Shown: positions 8,759 to 18,906 of the stretch, in pieces | How the letters are laid out: each line of letters starts with the position of its first letter | Numbering within the stretch: the stretch's first letter is position 1 | DNA from: Enterobacter mori | GTDB lineage: Bacteria; Pseudomonadota; Gammaproteobacteria; Enterobacterales; Enterobacteriaceae | NCBI RefSeq assembly: GCF_025244905.1 | Contig: NZ_CP104285.1 | Coordinates: forward strand, 3,162,001 to 3,226,000 | Reading direction: 5' to 3' | DNA: 64,000 nucleotides | The notes under the pieces: generated by a model | Databases searched by the model: none | Told to the model about the DNA's origin: nothing | Seen by the model: the letters and a program-made list of their open reading frames with translations, nothing else | Position numbers and translations under genes: made by a program

Positions 8759-9853
8759 ATGGGTGCTTATCTGATCCGCCGCTTGCTGCTGGTTATCCCG
8801 ACGCTGTGGGCCATCATCACGATTAACTTTTTCATCGTCCAGATTGCCCCTGGCGGGCCGGTGGATCAGGCTATCGCCGCCGTGGAATTTGGCCACAGCG
8901 GGGGAATGCCCGGTGGCGGCGGTGAAGGGATGGGCGCGAGTCACGCAAGGACCGGCGTGGGCAATATCAGCGAAAGCCACTACCGCGGCGGGCGCGGGTT
9001 AGATCCAGAGGTGATCGCCGAGATCACCCATCGCTACGGCTTTGATAAACCGCTGCATGAGCGTTATTTCAAGATGCTCTGGGATTACGTGCGCTTTGAT
9101 TTTGGCGATAGCCTGTTTCGCAGCGCATCCGTGCTGACGTTAATTAAGCAAAGTCTGCCGGTTTCCGTCACCCTTGGTCTGTGGGGGACGTTGATTATCT
9201 ATCTGGTCTCCATTCCGTTGGGCATTCGAAAAGCGGTCTATAACGGCAGCCGCTTTGATATCTGGAGCAGCACGTTCATCATCATCGGCTATGCGATTCC
9301 AGCATTTCTGTTTGCGGTTCTGCTTATCGTCTTTTTCGCCGGGGGGAGTTATTTCGATATTTTCCCGCTCCGGGGATTGGTGTCAGCTGATTTCAGCACC
9401 CTGCCGTGGTATCAAAAAATCACCGATTATTTCTGGCACATCACGCTGCCGGTGCTCGCGACGGTTATTGGCGGTTTTGCAGCGCTGACGATGCTGACCA
9501 AAAATGCCTTCCTTGATGAAATCCGCAAACAGTATGTTGTCACCGCGCGTGCAAAGGGCGTGGGTGAAAAACAGATCATGTGGAAGCACGTTTTCCGCAA
9601 CGCGATGCTGCTGGTGATTGCCGGATTCCCGGCCACCTTCATCAGTATGTTTTTTACCGGCTCGCTGCTGATAGAGGTGATGTTCTCCCTGAACGGTCTG
9701 GGACTGCTGGGCTATGAGGCCACCGTCTCGCGCGATTACCCGGTCATGTTTGGCACACTCTATATTTTCACCCTGATTGGCCTGCTGCTGAATATCATCA
9801 GTGATATCAGCTATACGCTGGTCGATCCCCGAATCGATTTTGAGGGCCGCTGA
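8759..9853 (+). CDS. yejB: Peptide ABC transporter permease YejB
   Basis: An inner-membrane permease of the OppB/DppB type, 364 residues. The N-terminal membrane helix (residues 9-30) is followed by a long glycine-rich periplasmic loop and then five more helices. The cytoplasmic EAA loop that docks the ATPase is visible around [13 protein letters not shown]. Its TGA stop overlaps the ATG of yejE (shared A at 9853), a sign of translational coupling. Confidence 0.95.
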   Translation: MGAYLIRRLLLVIPTLWAIITINFFIVQIAPGGPVDQAIAAVEFGHSGGMPGGGGEGMGASHARTGVGNISESHYRGGRGLDPEVIAEITHRYGFDKPLHERYFKMLWDYVRFDFGDSLFRSASVLTLIKQSLPVSVTLGLWGTLIIYLVSIPLGIRKAVYNGSRFDIWSSTFIIIGYAIPAFLFAVLLIVFFAGGSYFDIFPLRGLVSADFSTLPWYQKITDYFWHITLPVLATVIGGFAALTMLTKNAFLDEIRKQYVVTARAKGVGEKQIMWKHVFRNAMLLVIAGFPATFISMFFTGSLLIEVMFSLNGLGLLGYEATVSRDYPVMFGTLYIFTLIGLLLNIISDISYTLVDPRIDFEGR

Positions 9854-10878
9854 TGCCGCGTTTAAGCCCCGTCAACCAGGCCCGCTGGGCACGCTTTCGC
9901 CACAACCGACGCGGCTACTGGTCGCTGTGGATCTTCGCCGTGCTGTTTATCTTAAGCATGTGCGCCGAGCTGATTGCAAACGATAAGCCGCTGCTAGTGC
10001 ATTTTAACGACCGCTGGTATGTGCCTGTGTTGAACAACTACAGCGAGAGTGATTTTGGCGGCCCGTTTGCGACCCCGGCTGAATATCAGGATCCGTGGCT
10101 TCGCGATCAAATCGACACGCACGGTTGGGCGCTCTGGGCACCCATTCGCTTTGGCGCAAACAGCATAAACTTTGCCACCTCAACCCCCTTCCCTTCACCT
10201 CCCTCCGCGCAGAACTGGCTGGGAACCGACGCGAACGGCGGTGACGTGCTGGCACGCATTCTCTACGGCACGCGGATCTCCCTGCTCTTCGGGCTGATGC
10301 TGACGCTCTTTTCCAGCGTGATGGGCGTCGTCGCGGGTGCCGTTCAGGGCTATTACGGCGGGAAGCTCGATCTCTGGGGGCAACGCATCATTGAAGTCTG
10401 GTCGGGTATGCCAACGCTGTTTCTGATCATCCTGCTTTCCAGCGTAGTGCAGCCTGGCTTCTGGTGGCTGCTGGGGATCACCGTCCTGTTTGGCTGGATG
10501 GCGCTGGTGGGCGTGGTGCGTGCGGAATTTCTGCGCACGCGGAACTTTGACTATATCCGCGCCGCACAGGCGCTGGGGGTCAGCGATCGGGCGATTATTA
10601 TCCGCCATATGCTCCCCAACGCCGTGGTCGCAACCCTGACCTTTCTGCCCTTTATTTTGTGCAGCTCCATCACCACCCTCACCTCGCTTGATTTCCTTGG
10701 TTTTGGGCTGCCGCTCGGCTCGCCATCGCTCGGCGAACTGTTGCTGCAAGGCAAGAACAATCTTCAGGCGCCGTGGCTTGGCATCACTGCGTTTCTCTCA
10801 GTGGCCGTGCTGCTTTCGCTGCTGATCTTTATTGGCGAAGCCGTGCGCGATGCCTTTGATCCCGACAAGGCGGTATAG
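9853..10878 (+). CDS. yejE: Peptide ABC transporter permease YejE
   Basis: The second permease, OppC/DppC type, 341 residues, partner of YejB in the membrane channel. The first helix lies at about 22-40. A periplasmic segment of about 100 residues follows and contains the OppC-type marker NWLGTDANGGDVLARILYG. The EAA loop is at DYIRAAQALGVSDRAI. It overlaps yejB by one base, and its TAG stop is immediately followed by the yejF ATG. Confidence 0.95.
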   Translation: MPRLSPVNQARWARFRHNRRGYWSLWIFAVLFILSMCAELIANDKPLLVHFNDRWYVPVLNNYSESDFGGPFATPAEYQDPWLRDQIDTHGWALWAPIRFGANSINFATSTPFPSPPSAQNWLGTDANGGDVLARILYGTRISLLFGLMLTLFSSVMGVVAGAVQGYYGGKLDLWGQRIIEVWSGMPTLFLIILLSSVVQPGFWWLLGITVLFGWMALVGVVRAEFLRTRNFDYIRAAQALGVSDRAIIIRHMLPNAVVATLTFLPFILCSSITTLTSLDFLGFGLPLGSPSLGELLLQGKNNLQAPWLGITAFLSVAVLLSLLIFIGEAVRDAFDPDKAV

Positions 10879-12468
10879 ATGACGCAACCTCTTCTGAGCA
10901 TTGAAAACCTGTCTATTGCCTTTTCGAAACAGGGCGAGACCCGCACGGTGGTGAATGACCTGTCACTGCAGATCCAGCGCGGCGAAACGCTGGCGCTGGT
11001 AGGGGAATCGGGTTCCGGTAAGAGCGTTTCGGCCCTCTCCATCCTGCGTCTGCTCCCTTCCCCGCCGGTCAGCTATCCGCAGGGTGACATTCTGTTCCAC
11101 GGCAGTTCGCTGCTACATACGGATGAGCAAACCCTGCGCGGGATCCGCGGCAATAAGATTGCCATGATATTTCAGGAGCCGATGGTCTCGCTCAACCCGC
11201 TGCATACGCTGGAAAAACAGCTCTACGAAGTGCTGTCACTCCACCGGGGCATGCGCAAAGAGGCGGCGCGGGGTGAAATTCTCGATTGCCTTGAACGCAC
11301 GGGCATTCGCAATGCCGCCAAACGGCTGACCGACTTTCCGCACCAGCTCTCCGGTGGGGAACGTCAGCGCGTGATGATCGCCATGGCGCTGCTGACGCGC
11401 CCTGAGCTGTTGATCGCCGATGAACCGACAACGGCACTGGACGTGACGGTTCAGGCGCAGATATTGACGCTGCTGCGGGAACTGCGTGACGAGCTGAACA
11501 TGAGCCTGCTGTTTATTACGCACAATCTGAGCATCGTGAGAAAGCTGGCTGACAGCGTGGCGGTGATGCAAAACGGACGATGTGTGGAGCAAAATACGGC
11601 GGCCTCGCTGCTGACGGCACCTCAACACCCCTATACGCGACGCCTGCTCAACAGCGAACCCTCCGGCGATCCCGTTCCCCTGGATGCCGACAGCGAGCCG
11701 CTGCTGCGCGTTGAGGGGCTGGGCGTTTCTTTTCCCGTTCGTAAAGGCATTTTACGGCGCGTTGTCGATCAGAACCCGGTTCTGAAAGATATCCGCTTCT
11801 CTCTGCGTCCGGGTGAATCGCTGGGGCTGGTTGGTGAGTCGGGTTCTGGCAAAAGCACCACCGGTCTTGCGCTGCTGCGCTTAATCGCCTCGCAGGGTGA
11901 GATCCTCTTTGACGGCATGCCGCTGCACACCCGGAACCGTCGCCAGATGTTGCCCGTGCGTCCACGCATGCAGGTTGTTTTTCAGGATCCTAACTCCTCG
12001 CTTAACCCAAGACTGAGTATTTTGCAGATTGTCGAAGAGGGTTTACGCGTTCATCGTCCCACGCTGAACGCTGAGCAACGCGAAAAAGAGGTCATGCTCG
12101 TCATGGCTGAAGTGGGATTAGATCCCGCCACGCGCCACCGCTATCCTGCAGAATTTTCCGGCGGTCAGCGCCAGCGCATCGCGATTGCCCGCGCGCTGAT
12201 CCTGAAACCTGAGTTGATCATTCTTGATGAACCCACCTCTTCGCTGGACAGAACCGTACAGGCGCAGATCCTGACGCTGTTAAAAGGGTTACAGGAAAAG
12301 CATCGGCTGGCCTATATCTTCATCAGCCACGATTTACAGGTGGTACGGGCGTTGTGCCATCAGGTGATTGTGTTGCGGCAGGGAGAAGTCGTCGAGCAGG
12401 GAGAGTGCCAGCGCGTATTCACTGCGCCGACGCAGAGCTACACGCGCCAGCTACTGTCAGCAGACTAG
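10879..12468 (+). CDS. yejF: Peptide ABC transporter ATPase YejF (two fused nucleotide-binding domains)
   Basis: A 529-residue double ATPase that powers YejBE. Two complete ABC domains are present. The first has Walker A GESGSGKS near residue 40 and signature LSGGERQRV. The second has Walker A GESGSGKST near 315 and signature FSGGQRQRI. Both Walker B segments (LLIADEPT, LIILDEPT) and H-loops (FITHNLS, FISHDLQ) are intact, so both sites look competent. The stop lies only 3 bases from the convergent yejG stop, with no terminator between them. Confidence 0.96.
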   Translation: MTQPLLSIENLSIAFSKQGETRTVVNDLSLQIQRGETLALVGESGSGKSVSALSILRLLPSPPVSYPQGDILFHGSSLLHTDEQTLRGIRGNKIAMIFQEPMVSLNPLHTLEKQLYEVLSLHRGMRKEAARGEILDCLERTGIRNAAKRLTDFPHQLSGGERQRVMIAMALLTRPELLIADEPTTALDVTVQAQILTLLRELRDELNMSLLFITHNLSIVRKLADSVAVMQNGRCVEQNTAASLLTAPQHPYTRRLLNSEPSGDPVPLDADSEPLLRVEGLGVSFPVRKGILRRVVDQNPVLKDIRFSLRPGESLGLVGESGSGKSTTGLALLRLIASQGEILFDGMPLHTRNRRQMLPVRPRMQVVFQDPNSSLNPRLSILQIVEEGLRVHRPTLNAEQREKEVMLVMAEVGLDPATRHRYPAEFSGGQRQRIAIARALILKPELIILDEPTSSLDRTVQAQILTLLKGLQEKHRLAYIFISHDLQVVRALCHQVIVLRQGEVVEQGECQRVFTAPTQSYTRQLLSAD

Positions 12469-12471
12469 CGC

Positions 12472-12816
12472 TCAGAAAGGATATTGACCAGAGAAAGGCT
12501 CGGCAATCGCCACGCCGAAGTTTTTCAGACGGCAGGTGGCAGCAAATTCATCCTGGCTGTTCACAAACAGGCAAGGCTCGCCTTCGCATTCCAGCACGGA
12601 GCTATCCACTTCGATATCCGTCAGCGCCTGACTGAGGCGCTCCATGACCGGCCAGGCATTTTCGTCGCTCGGACTCAGCAGTTTGAGCGCAACCAGACAA
12701 TTCTCGCACCCTGCGCCGCTTTGCGGAATCGGTTCAACTTTCGAACCTGCAAAACCCGCCGACCAGCGATAGCTCTGGGGCAAGCGATGGACAATGGAGA
12801 GTTGTAATGTATTCAC
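12472..12816 (-). CDS. yejG: Conserved small protein YejG
   Basis: A 114-residue cytoplasmic-looking protein with no signal peptide or membrane helix, strongly similar along its length to E. coli YejG (for example [20 protein letters not shown] and [12 protein letters not shown]). Function is unknown. The start codon is GTG at 12816, preceded by GGGGAA. Upstream lie a good promoter, a strong stem-loop and a tiny ORF, described separately. Confidence 0.88.
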   Translation of the reverse strand: MNTLQLSIVHRLPQSYRWSAGFAGSKVEPIPQSGAGCENCLVALKLLSPSDENAWPVMERLSQALTDIEVDSSVLECEGEPCLFVNSQDEFAATCRLKNFGVAIAEPFSGQYPF

Positions 12817-12849
12817 GTTCGTTCCCCGGAAGCAAAATTACTTCACAAT

Positions 12850-12912
12850 TTATTTACATTTATAGTAACACATGATTGCAAGCCTGCACTCTTTAGCGGT
12901 TTTTATAGGCAT
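12850..12912 (-). other. Possible 20-codon upstream ORF before yejG
   Basis: An ATG in the loop of the yejG leader hairpin opens a 20-codon frame ending in TAA (MPIKTAKECRLAIMCYYKCK), 33 bases before the yejG start. No Shine-Dalgarno is evident. It could be chance or a leader peptide. Confidence 0.15.
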
Positions 12913-12923
12913 TGCAGGCTCGC
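12878..12923 (-). promoter_or_regulatory. Stem-loop in the yejG 5' leader
   Basis: On the minus strand GCGAGCCTGCA pairs with TGCAGGCTTGC over 11 bp (one G-U) around a 24-base loop. It begins about 4 bases after the predicted transcription start, so the yejG mRNA would carry a strong 5' hairpin. Its role (stability, attenuation or temperature response) is not knowable from sequence alone. Confidence 0.45.
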
Positions 12924-12933
12924 GTGGGCGCTA

Positions 12934-12962
12934 TATGTACCCGTTTCTGCGATCTAACTCAA
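12934..12962 (-). promoter_or_regulatory. Candidate sigma-70 promoter of yejG
   Basis: Minus strand: -35 TTGAGT (12962-12957), a 17-base spacer, -10 TACATA (12939-12934). This predicts a start near 12927 and a leader of about 110 nt. Confidence 0.45.
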
Positions 12963-13048
12963 CCTTTTTAAATACAATGATGTGACTTTTTACATAAATA
13001 GATTTTACATAAAAGAAACAAACACAGGGTAAACGAACAGCGCTTTGG

Positions 13049-13062
13049 TTGATATGCATCAA
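13049..13062. promoter_or_regulatory. Perfect FNR-type palindrome
   Basis: TTGAT-ATGC-ATCAA matches the FNR consensus TTGAT-N4-ATCAA at all ten specified bases. It lies between the bcr terminator and the yejG promoter, about 128 bp upstream of the predicted yejG start. That is too far for a class II FNR site at that promoter. Its target is unclear. Confidence 0.4.
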
Positions 13063-13066
13063 CAAA

Positions 13067-13085
13067 AAGGCCCGATTCGGGCCTT
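13067..13085 (-). terminator. Intrinsic terminator of bcr
   Basis: AAGGCCCG-ATT-CGGGCCTT hairpin. On the minus strand it is followed by TTTTTG, 10 bases after the bcr stop codon. Confidence 0.88.
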
Positions 13086-13094
13086 CAGTGTGCT

Positions 13095-14291
13095 TTAGTG
13101 AGCGGCTTTACGCGGCCGACTGGCATAAAGATAGAAGAGAATGGAGCTGGTTGCGCAGAAAGCGATTGCCCACAACATCGGCCATGCGGTGTTAAACGTG
13201 GCCATTGAGAGCAGCGCCCCTACGATAGCGCCAATCCCAAAGCGGAACGTCCCCGCCAGTGACGACGCCGTGCCTGCCATATGCGGGAATTCGTCAAGGA
13301 TAACCGCCATCGCGTTGGAAGAGATCATCGATACGCAGCCGACAAACGCCGCTACGCCCACCACCAGCGCCCAGAAGCCAATCCCCAGGAACGCGCTCAC
13401 CACCATCCATAAAGCCATAATGAACTGGATCCACAGCCCGGCGCGGAACATATTGATCGCCCCTACCCGCCGAACAAAGCGGCTGTTGATGATGGTCATA
13501 ACAAACAGGAACACGATGTTCAGCGCAAAGTAATAACCAAAGTGCTGCGGTGAAACGTGATTAAGTTCGATATAAACAAACGGCCCGGCGCTCAGGAAGG
13601 AGAACATCCCGGCAAAGCTGAAGCCGCTCGCCAGCATGTAGCTCAGCACGCGCTTATGGCGAAACAGCGAGGCGAAATTCCCCATTGTGGTACGAATGTG
13701 GAACTTCTGTCGACGTTCGACGGGCAGCGTTTCATCAATAAAGAAGAAAATCATCGCCGAGGCCAGCAGCGCGGCAACCGCCAGGATCCAGAAAATGGCG
13801 TGCCAGCTGAACCACACCAGCACGGCACCACCGACCATCGGTGCCACAAGCGGCGCAATGGTGGTGACCAGCATGACGAACGACATCATGCGTGAGAACT
13901 CTTCTTTCGGGTAGACATCGCGCATCAGGGCGTTGATCACCACGCTCGCGGCGGCGGCGGCCAGACCGTGGAAAAAGCGCATGATAATCAGCTGATCGAT
14001 ACTCTGCGCCAGCGCACAGGCGACAGCTGCGCCCGCAAAGACCAGCGTTCCGCCCAGGATAACAGGCTTGCGCCCGAGGCTATCCGCCATCGGCCCATAC
14101 AGAAGCTGACCGATAGCAAAACCGAGAATATAGGTACTGAGCGTCATCTGCGCGCTGCCCGCCGGTACGCCAAACTGCGCGGAAATCACTGGCAACGCGG
14201 GCAGATACATATCGATGGAGAGCGGCATCAGCATCGCCAGCAGGCCAAGGATGAAAACGATCTTGAAAGATGAGTGTGGCCTGGTGGTCAC
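13095..14291 (-). CDS. bcr: Bcr/CflA-type multidrug efflux MFS transporter
   Basis: A 398-residue, twelve-helix proton antiporter of the DHA1 family. E. coli Bcr exports bicyclomycin, and sulfonamide and L-cysteine export are also reported. Markers include [12 protein letters not shown] near residue 23 and the MFS motif [12 protein letters not shown]. The start is GTG at 14291 with AGGAG eight bases upstream. It lies 16 bp downstream of rsuA on the same strand, so the two are probably cotranscribed, as in E. coli. Confidence 0.94.
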   Translation of the reverse strand: MTTRPHSSFKIVFILGLLAMLMPLSIDMYLPALPVISAQFGVPAGSAQMTLSTYILGFAIGQLLYGPMADSLGRKPVILGGTLVFAGAAVACALAQSIDQLIIMRFFHGLAAAAASVVINALMRDVYPKEEFSRMMSFVMLVTTIAPLVAPMVGGAVLVWFSWHAIFWILAVAALLASAMIFFFIDETLPVERRQKFHIRTTMGNFASLFRHKRVLSYMLASGFSFAGMFSFLSAGPFVYIELNHVSPQHFGYYFALNIVFLFVMTIINSRFVRRVGAINMFRAGLWIQFIMALWMVVSAFLGIGFWALVVGVAAFVGCVSMISSNAMAVILDEFPHMAGTASSLAGTFRFGIGAIVGALLSMATFNTAWPMLWAIAFCATSSILFYLYASRPRKAAH

Positions 14292-14307
14292 AGAGTTCTC
14301 CTGAAAT

Positions 14308-15015
14308 TTAGCGTGAAGGCAGACCGACGCTGGCGATCTCTTCTTCCGTTAACGGACGGTATTCGCCTGGCTCGAGTTCCGGATCAAGCTCAATCGCACC
14401 AATACGTTCACGATGCAGGCCCACAACGTGGTTGCCTACTGCGGCGAACATCCGTTTCACCTGATGATATCGACCTTCGCTGATGGTCAGACGTACTTCC
14501 GTCGGGGTGATGACTTCAAGCACCGCCGGTTTGGTCAGATCTTTTTCATTATGCAGCTGAACGCCTTTGGTGAATTGCTCTGCCGTGTCATCCGATACCG
14601 GCGACTCCAGCGTCACCCGATAGGTTTTCTCGCAGTGATGGCGCGGAGAGGTGATGCGGTGAGACCACTGACCGTCATCGGTCATCAGCACCAGACCGGT
14701 GGTATCGATATCCAGACGGCCCGCGGCATGCAGCTTGTGCGCCACTGGCTCATCGAGGAAATAGAGCACCGTCGGGTGGTCCGGATCGTCCGTTGAACAG
14801 ACGTAGCCTTCCGGTTTGTTGAGCATGAAATAGCGCGGACCGTGCTGCTGGGTCAGCGGATTGCCATCATATTCAACCTGATGTTCAGGCTGGAGTTTGA
14901 AAGCGGTGTCTTTCACAATGTCGCCATCCACGGTAACGCGGCTGGCGCGAATTTCGCGCCCGGCAATAGCGCGGCTTACGCCGAGTTGCTGAGCGATAAA
15001 CTTATCAAGTCGCAT
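14308..15015 (-). CDS. rsuA: 16S rRNA pseudouridine(516) synthase RsuA
   Basis: Makes pseudouridine 516 in 16S rRNA. It has 235 residues: an N-terminal S4 RNA-binding domain (about 1-55, [16 protein letters not shown]), then the RsuA-type catalytic domain with Asp102 in the motif [10 protein letters not shown]. The C terminus runs a few residues longer than in E. coli (231). It is divergent from radD, with an ERIC element in the shared upstream region. Confidence 0.95.
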   Translation of the reverse strand: MRLDKFIAQQLGVSRAIAGREIRASRVTVDGDIVKDTAFKLQPEHQVEYDGNPLTQQHGPRYFMLNKPEGYVCSTDDPDHPTVLYFLDEPVAHKLHAAGRLDIDTTGLVLMTDDGQWSHRITSPRHHCEKTYRVTLESPVSDDTAEQFTKGVQLHNEKDLTKPAVLEVITPTEVRLTISEGRYHQVKRMFAAVGNHVVGLHRERIGAIELDPELEPGEYRPLTEEEIASVGLPSR

Positions 15016-15141
15016 GAAATCTTTTTAGCCTTAGTGGTGCTGGAAGTCGGACAACGCGCCCGAAAAAGAAGCAGTCAAGAAGGGTTCAGTATAATGGTCT
15101 GGTTGCGCCACTCAAGGGAAAAAGTTTCGTGGCATACTATC

Positions 15142-15268
15142 TATACCCTAAATAATTCGAGTTGCATGAAGGCGGCAAAGGAGTGAATCCCTGGGAGCTT
15201 ACATAAGTAAGTGACCAGGGTGAACGAGTGCAGCCAACGCACAGGCAACTTGAAGTATGACGGGTATA
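15142..15268. repeat. ERIC element (about 127 bp)
   Basis: Terminal inverted ends (TATACCCTA ... CGGGTATA) bracket a core that matches the two standard ERIC consensus segments: GTGAATCCCTGGGAGCTTAC and AAGTAAGTGACCAGGGTGAA. Such enterobacterial intergenic repeats are nonautonomous and fold into long hairpins when transcribed. This one ends 27 bp before the radD start codon, so it lies in the radD leader or promoter. Confidence 0.92.
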
Positions 15269-15295
15269 TGTGCGGAATAACGAAACCGAGACACC

Positions 15296-17056
15296 ATGAC
15301 TTTTACACTTCGCCCCTATCAGCAAGAAGCCGTCGACGCTACCCTCGCCTGGTTCCGCAAACATCGGGAACCGGCAGCCATCGTGCTCCCGACAGGTGCA
15401 GGCAAAAGCCTTGTCATCGCCGAGCTGGCGCGTCTGGCACGCGGGCGCGTGCTGGTGCTGGCGCACGTTAAAGAGCTGGTGGCGCAGAACCATGCCAAGT
15501 ATTGTGCGCTTGGACTCGAGGCCGATATTTTCGCCGCCGGGCTGAAGCGCAAAGAGAGTCACGGCAAAGTGGTGTTTGGCAGCGTGCAGTCTGTTGCCCG
15601 TAACCTGGATCTGTTTCGCAGCGAATTTTCACTGTTGATTGTCGACGAGTGCCACCGCATCAGCGATGACGACGACAGCCAGTATCAGCAAATCCTGACG
15701 CATCTGAAAGAGGTGAACCCTCACATACGGCTTCTTGGCCTGACGGCCACGCCGTTTCGTCTGGGTAAAGGCTGGATTTATCACTTCCATTATCACGGCA
15801 TGGTGCGCGGAGACGAGAAAGCCCTGTTCAGCGACTGCATTTATGAGCTTCCGCTGCGCTACATGATTAAACATGGCTATCTGACGCCGCCGGAGCGGCT
15901 GGATATGCCGGTCGTTCAGTACGACTTCAGCCGCCTGCAGGCGCAAAGCAACGGGTTATTCAGCGAGGCCGATCTTAATCAGGAGCTGAAAAAACAGAAG
16001 CGCATTACCCCACACATCATCAGCCAGATTGAAGAGTTTGCGCAGACGCGCAAAGGGGTGATGATCTTTGCGGCCACCGTTGAGCATGCGCGAGAAATTA
16101 CCGGATTGCTGCCCGCTGACGACGCGGCACTGATCACCGGGGAAACGCCCGGTCCGGAGCGCGACGACCTGATTGACGCCTTCAAAGCGCAGCGGTTTCG
16201 CTATCTGGTCAACGTGTCGGTGTTAACCACCGGGTTTGATGCGCCGCACGTTGACCTGATTGCTATTTTACGCCCGACCGAATCGGTGAGTCTCTATCAG
16301 CAGATAGTCGGCCGCGGCCTGCGCCTCTCGCCGGGAAAAACCGACTGCCTGATTCTGGATTACGCCGGGAATCCGCACGATCTGTACTCCCCTGAAGTCG
16401 GCACACCGAAAGGCAAAAGTGACAACGTGCCGGTCCAGGTGTTTTGTCCCGCCTGCGGGTTTGCCAACACCTTCTGGGGAAAAACCACCGCTGACGGTAC
16501 GCTGATCGAACACTTTGGCCGCCGCTGTCAGGGCTGGTTTGAAGATGATGACGGGCATCGCGAGCAGTGCGATTTTCGTTTCCGCTTTAAAAACTGTCCG
16601 CAGTGCAATGCCGAAAACGATATTGCCGCCCGTCGCTGCCGGGAGTGCGACACGATCCTGGTCGACCCTGATGACATGCTTAAGGCTGCGCTGAAGCTGA
16701 AAGATGCACTGGTGCTGCGTTGTTCCGGCATGGCGCTTCAGCCCGGAGCGGATGAAAAAGGCGAGTGGCTGAAAATCACTTACTACGATGAGGATGGCGC
16801 AGACGTCAGCGAGCGTTTCCGGGTGCACACACCGGCGCAGAGAACGGCTTTTGAGCAACTCTTTATCCGCCCGCACACCCGCACGCCGGGGGTGCCGCTG
16901 CGCTGGATAACCGTTGCCGATATCGTTCATCAGCAGGCGCTGCTGCGCCACCCGGATTTCGTTGTCGCCCGCAGGAAAGGCCAGTTCTGGCAGGTGCGTG
17001 AGAAGGTCTTCGACTACGAAGGACGCTTCCGCCGGGCAAATGAATTGCGCGGTTAA
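15296..17056 (+). CDS. radD: DEAD/DEAH-type helicase-like ATPase RadD (YejH)
   Basis: A 586-residue superfamily 2 protein that in E. coli helps repair double-strand breaks and stimulates RecA-mediated strand exchange. The Q-like N terminus (LRPYQQEAV) is followed by Walker A PTGAGKS (32-38), DECH box (117-120), TATPF motif III and motif [14 protein letters not shown]-terminal zinc region has cysteine pairs CPAC, CPQC and CREC. All motor motifs are intact. The immediate upstream DNA is an ERIC repeat, which may affect its expression. Confidence 0.95.
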   Translation: MTFTLRPYQQEAVDATLAWFRKHREPAAIVLPTGAGKSLVIAELARLARGRVLVLAHVKELVAQNHAKYCALGLEADIFAAGLKRKESHGKVVFGSVQSVARNLDLFRSEFSLLIVDECHRISDDDDSQYQQILTHLKEVNPHIRLLGLTATPFRLGKGWIYHFHYHGMVRGDEKALFSDCIYELPLRYMIKHGYLTPPERLDMPVVQYDFSRLQAQSNGLFSEADLNQELKKQKRITPHIISQIEEFAQTRKGVMIFAATVEHAREITGLLPADDAALITGETPGPERDDLIDAFKAQRFRYLVNVSVLTTGFDAPHVDLIAILRPTESVSLYQQIVGRGLRLSPGKTDCLILDYAGNPHDLYSPEVGTPKGKSDNVPVQVFCPACGFANTFWGKTTADGTLIEHFGRRCQGWFEDDDGHREQCDFRFRFKNCPQCNAENDIAARRCRECDTILVDPDDMLKAALKLKDALVLRCSGMALQPGADEKGEWLKITYYDEDGADVSERFRVHTPAQRTAFEQLFIRPHTRTPGVPLRWITVADIVHQQALLRHPDFVVARRKGQFWQVREKVFDYEGRFRRANELRG

Positions 17057-17068
17057 CGGGACTTTTCG

Positions 17069-17097
17069 TTGATGTGAGGGGCATTTGAGTATAAAAT
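17069..17097 (+). promoter_or_regulatory. Candidate rplY promoter
   Basis: -35 TTGATG (17069-17074), a 17-base spacer, -10 TAAAAT (17092-17097). The resulting leader of about 80 nt contains a CCTGCT...AGCAGG stem. Autogenous repression of rplY by L25 is known in E. coli and relatives, and this leader is the expected target. Confidence 0.5.
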
Positions 17098-17181
17098 GCC
17101 GCCCGCTTCACATCCGTGAGGCAGAACACTCACCTGCTGCTGGGTCGCCTGTAGCAGGGTTTTAAATACAGAGAGAAATCA

Positions 17182-17466
17182 ATGTTCACTATCGAAGCAG
17201 AAGTACGTAACGTGCAGGGTAAGGGTGCGAGCCGCCGCCTGCGTAACGCTAACAAGTTCCCGGCTATCATTTACGGTGGCGAAGCTGCTCCAGTTGCAAT
17301 CGAACTGGATCACGACAAAGTGTGGAACATGCAGAACAAAGCTGAATTCTACGGCGAAGTTCTGACCCTCGTTGTTGGCGGTAAAGAAGAAAAAGTGAAA
17401 GTTCAGGCTGTACAGCGTCACCCGTTCAAGCCAAAACTGACTCACATCGACTTCGTTCGCGCGTAA
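17182..17466 (+). CDS. rplY: 50S ribosomal protein L25
   Basis: The 94-residue single-domain L25 that binds 5S rRNA (loop E) in the large subunit. Sequence MFTIEAEVR then [16 protein letters not shown] matches the enterobacterial short form; the CTC extension of other bacteria is absent. No strong Shine-Dalgarno precedes the ATG (GAGAG, about 6 bases upstream), consistent with autogenous control at translation. A strong terminator follows. Confidence 0.98.
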   Translation: MFTIEAEVRNVQGKGASRRLRNANKFPAIIYGGEAAPVAIELDHDKVWNMQNKAEFYGEVLTLVVGGKEEKVKVQAVQRHPFKPKLTHIDFVRA

Positions 17467-17482
17467 TCGCAAACTTGTCGAG

Positions 17483-17510
17483 AAAAACCCCGCAGCTGCG
17501 GGGTTTTTTT
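17483..17510. terminator. Bidirectional terminator between rplY and yejK
   Basis: ACCCCGCAGCTGCGGGGT hairpin with A-run left and T-run right, serving rplY (+) and the convergent yejK (-). Confidence 0.93.
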
Positions 17511-17517
17511 ATGGCGG

Positions 17518-18525
17518 TTATTTACCGCCAGAGGTTCGACGCTGAAGCTGATCGCGCAGGTTCGGCGGCGTACCTTTGATGGTCAGGGTGTCGGTGGCCG
17601 GATCCCAGAAGATGCGTTCCCCCAACAGCATGGCGTCAAAGTTGATGGTTAATCCACCGCCGCTACCGGCAAATTTGGTGAGCTGACGCAGCGTACTGCG
17701 ATCCGCCGGGAAGCTCTCTTCCAGTTCATAGCCTTTTTCAGCCGTAAATTCCTGGAAGCTGACTTCGCTCACACCTGCCAGCTCTTTTGACAGTGATTCC
17801 AGCTCAATCTCTTCGCCTGCCTGCAGCTGCTCGTTGCAGTAGCTGTAAACCTGCTGACGCACGGTCTGACGCTCGGATTTATCGAGCTGCGCTTCCGCCG
17901 TAAAATCATCAACCGCCTGCAGCAGACCTTTGTTCTGCGCTTTGGCGTTCAGACCTTCGCTGGCGCCGAGGAAGTCCATAAAGAAATCGGCGACTTTGCG
18001 CCCCACGCGCCCTTTCAGGAAAGTCAGATAGCGGGTCGATTCCGGATTGGTTTCCCACTCGGTCAAATCGATACGCGCCACGATATCCGCATGGTTGATA
18101 TCCAGGTAGTGCGTCGAGCTGATGTCCAGCTGCTCGTTCACGCGCATGCTGCTTAAGTTATTCAGCACGGTCACCAGCAGGTATTCCACCGCCAGGTAAC
18201 GGTATTGGCAGAACAGGACGATACCGCCATCGGCGAACGGATATTTTGCCAGCTCGTCACGCAGACGCCCGGTTGCGGCACGGCTGAATGCCAGGAAATC
18301 CTCTTCGCCCTGACGCTGAAGACGCAGGCTATCCGCCAGTTCGCTCTCTTCGCTGAACAGACCATAGGCTTTATTTTTAGCACTGTAGACGCGGTGCAAC
18401 TCCGCCATCATTTCCACAACGGTCGCCGTGGGTTCAAGTAACGAATCGCGCAGCACCACTTCAAGGGTTTGCTCATCACGCTTGATAAGCTGGTGCAAGG
18501 CAATCTGGTTGATTTCCAGACTCAT
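17518..18525 (-). CDS. yejK: Nucleoid-associated protein YejK (NdpA)
   Basis: A 335-residue nucleoid-associated protein. In E. coli it interacts with DNA gyrase and topoisomerase IV subunits and modulates their activity. The sequence has the 37-kDa NdpA family pattern ([17 protein letters not shown] at the N terminus, then [19 protein letters not shown] centrally). The start is supported by GGAG eight bases upstream. It is divergent from yejL. Confidence 0.94.
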   Translation of the reverse strand: MSLEINQIALHQLIKRDEQTLEVVLRDSLLEPTATVVEMMAELHRVYSAKNKAYGLFSEESELADSLRLQRQGEEDFLAFSRAATGRLRDELAKYPFADGGIVLFCQYRYLAVEYLLVTVLNNLSSMRVNEQLDISSTHYLDINHADIVARIDLTEWETNPESTRYLTFLKGRVGRKVADFFMDFLGASEGLNAKAQNKGLLQAVDDFTAEAQLDKSERQTVRQQVYSYCNEQLQAGEEIELESLSKELAGVSEVSFQEFTAEKGYELEESFPADRSTLRQLTKFAGSGGGLTINFDAMLLGERIFWDPATDTLTIKGTPPNLRDQLQRRTSGGK

Positions 18526-18659
18526 GATAAACTCTCCTTTTAGACCGGGCGGTATTCAACCACCACCAGCGCATGTGTGCAACAGAAGATAAAAAAGGGG
18601 AAAAAAAGCTGTTGCTACGGTAATATGTCGCCCTTCTCTCAACAAACTGATTTTGATTT

Positions 18660-18887
18660 ATGCCACAACATTCCCGCTACAGTGACGAACACGTTGAACA
18701 ACTGCTCAGTGAGCTGGTCAACGTACTGGAAAAACATAAAACGCCAACCGATCTCTCCCTGATGGTTTTGGGAAATATGGTTACCAACCTTATCAACACC
18801 AGCGTTGCTCCGGCTCAACGTCAGGCGATCGCCAAATCTTTCGCCCAGGCACTGCAGTCCTCGGTTAGCGACGACCAGGCACACTAA
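18660..18887 (+). CDS. yejL: Small conserved protein YejL (UPF0352)
   Basis: A 75-residue, probably helical protein of the UPF0352 family, nearly collinear with E. coli YejL ([18 protein letters not shown]). Function is unknown. It ends 19 bp before yejM and is likely cotranscribed with it. No clear Shine-Dalgarno precedes the ATG. Confidence 0.92.
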   Translation: MPQHSRYSDEHVEQLLSELVNVLEKHKTPTDLSLMVLGNMVTNLINTSVAPAQRQAIAKSFAQALQSSVSDDQAH

Positions 18888-18906
18888 GGGAAACGAACAA
18901 CAGTTT

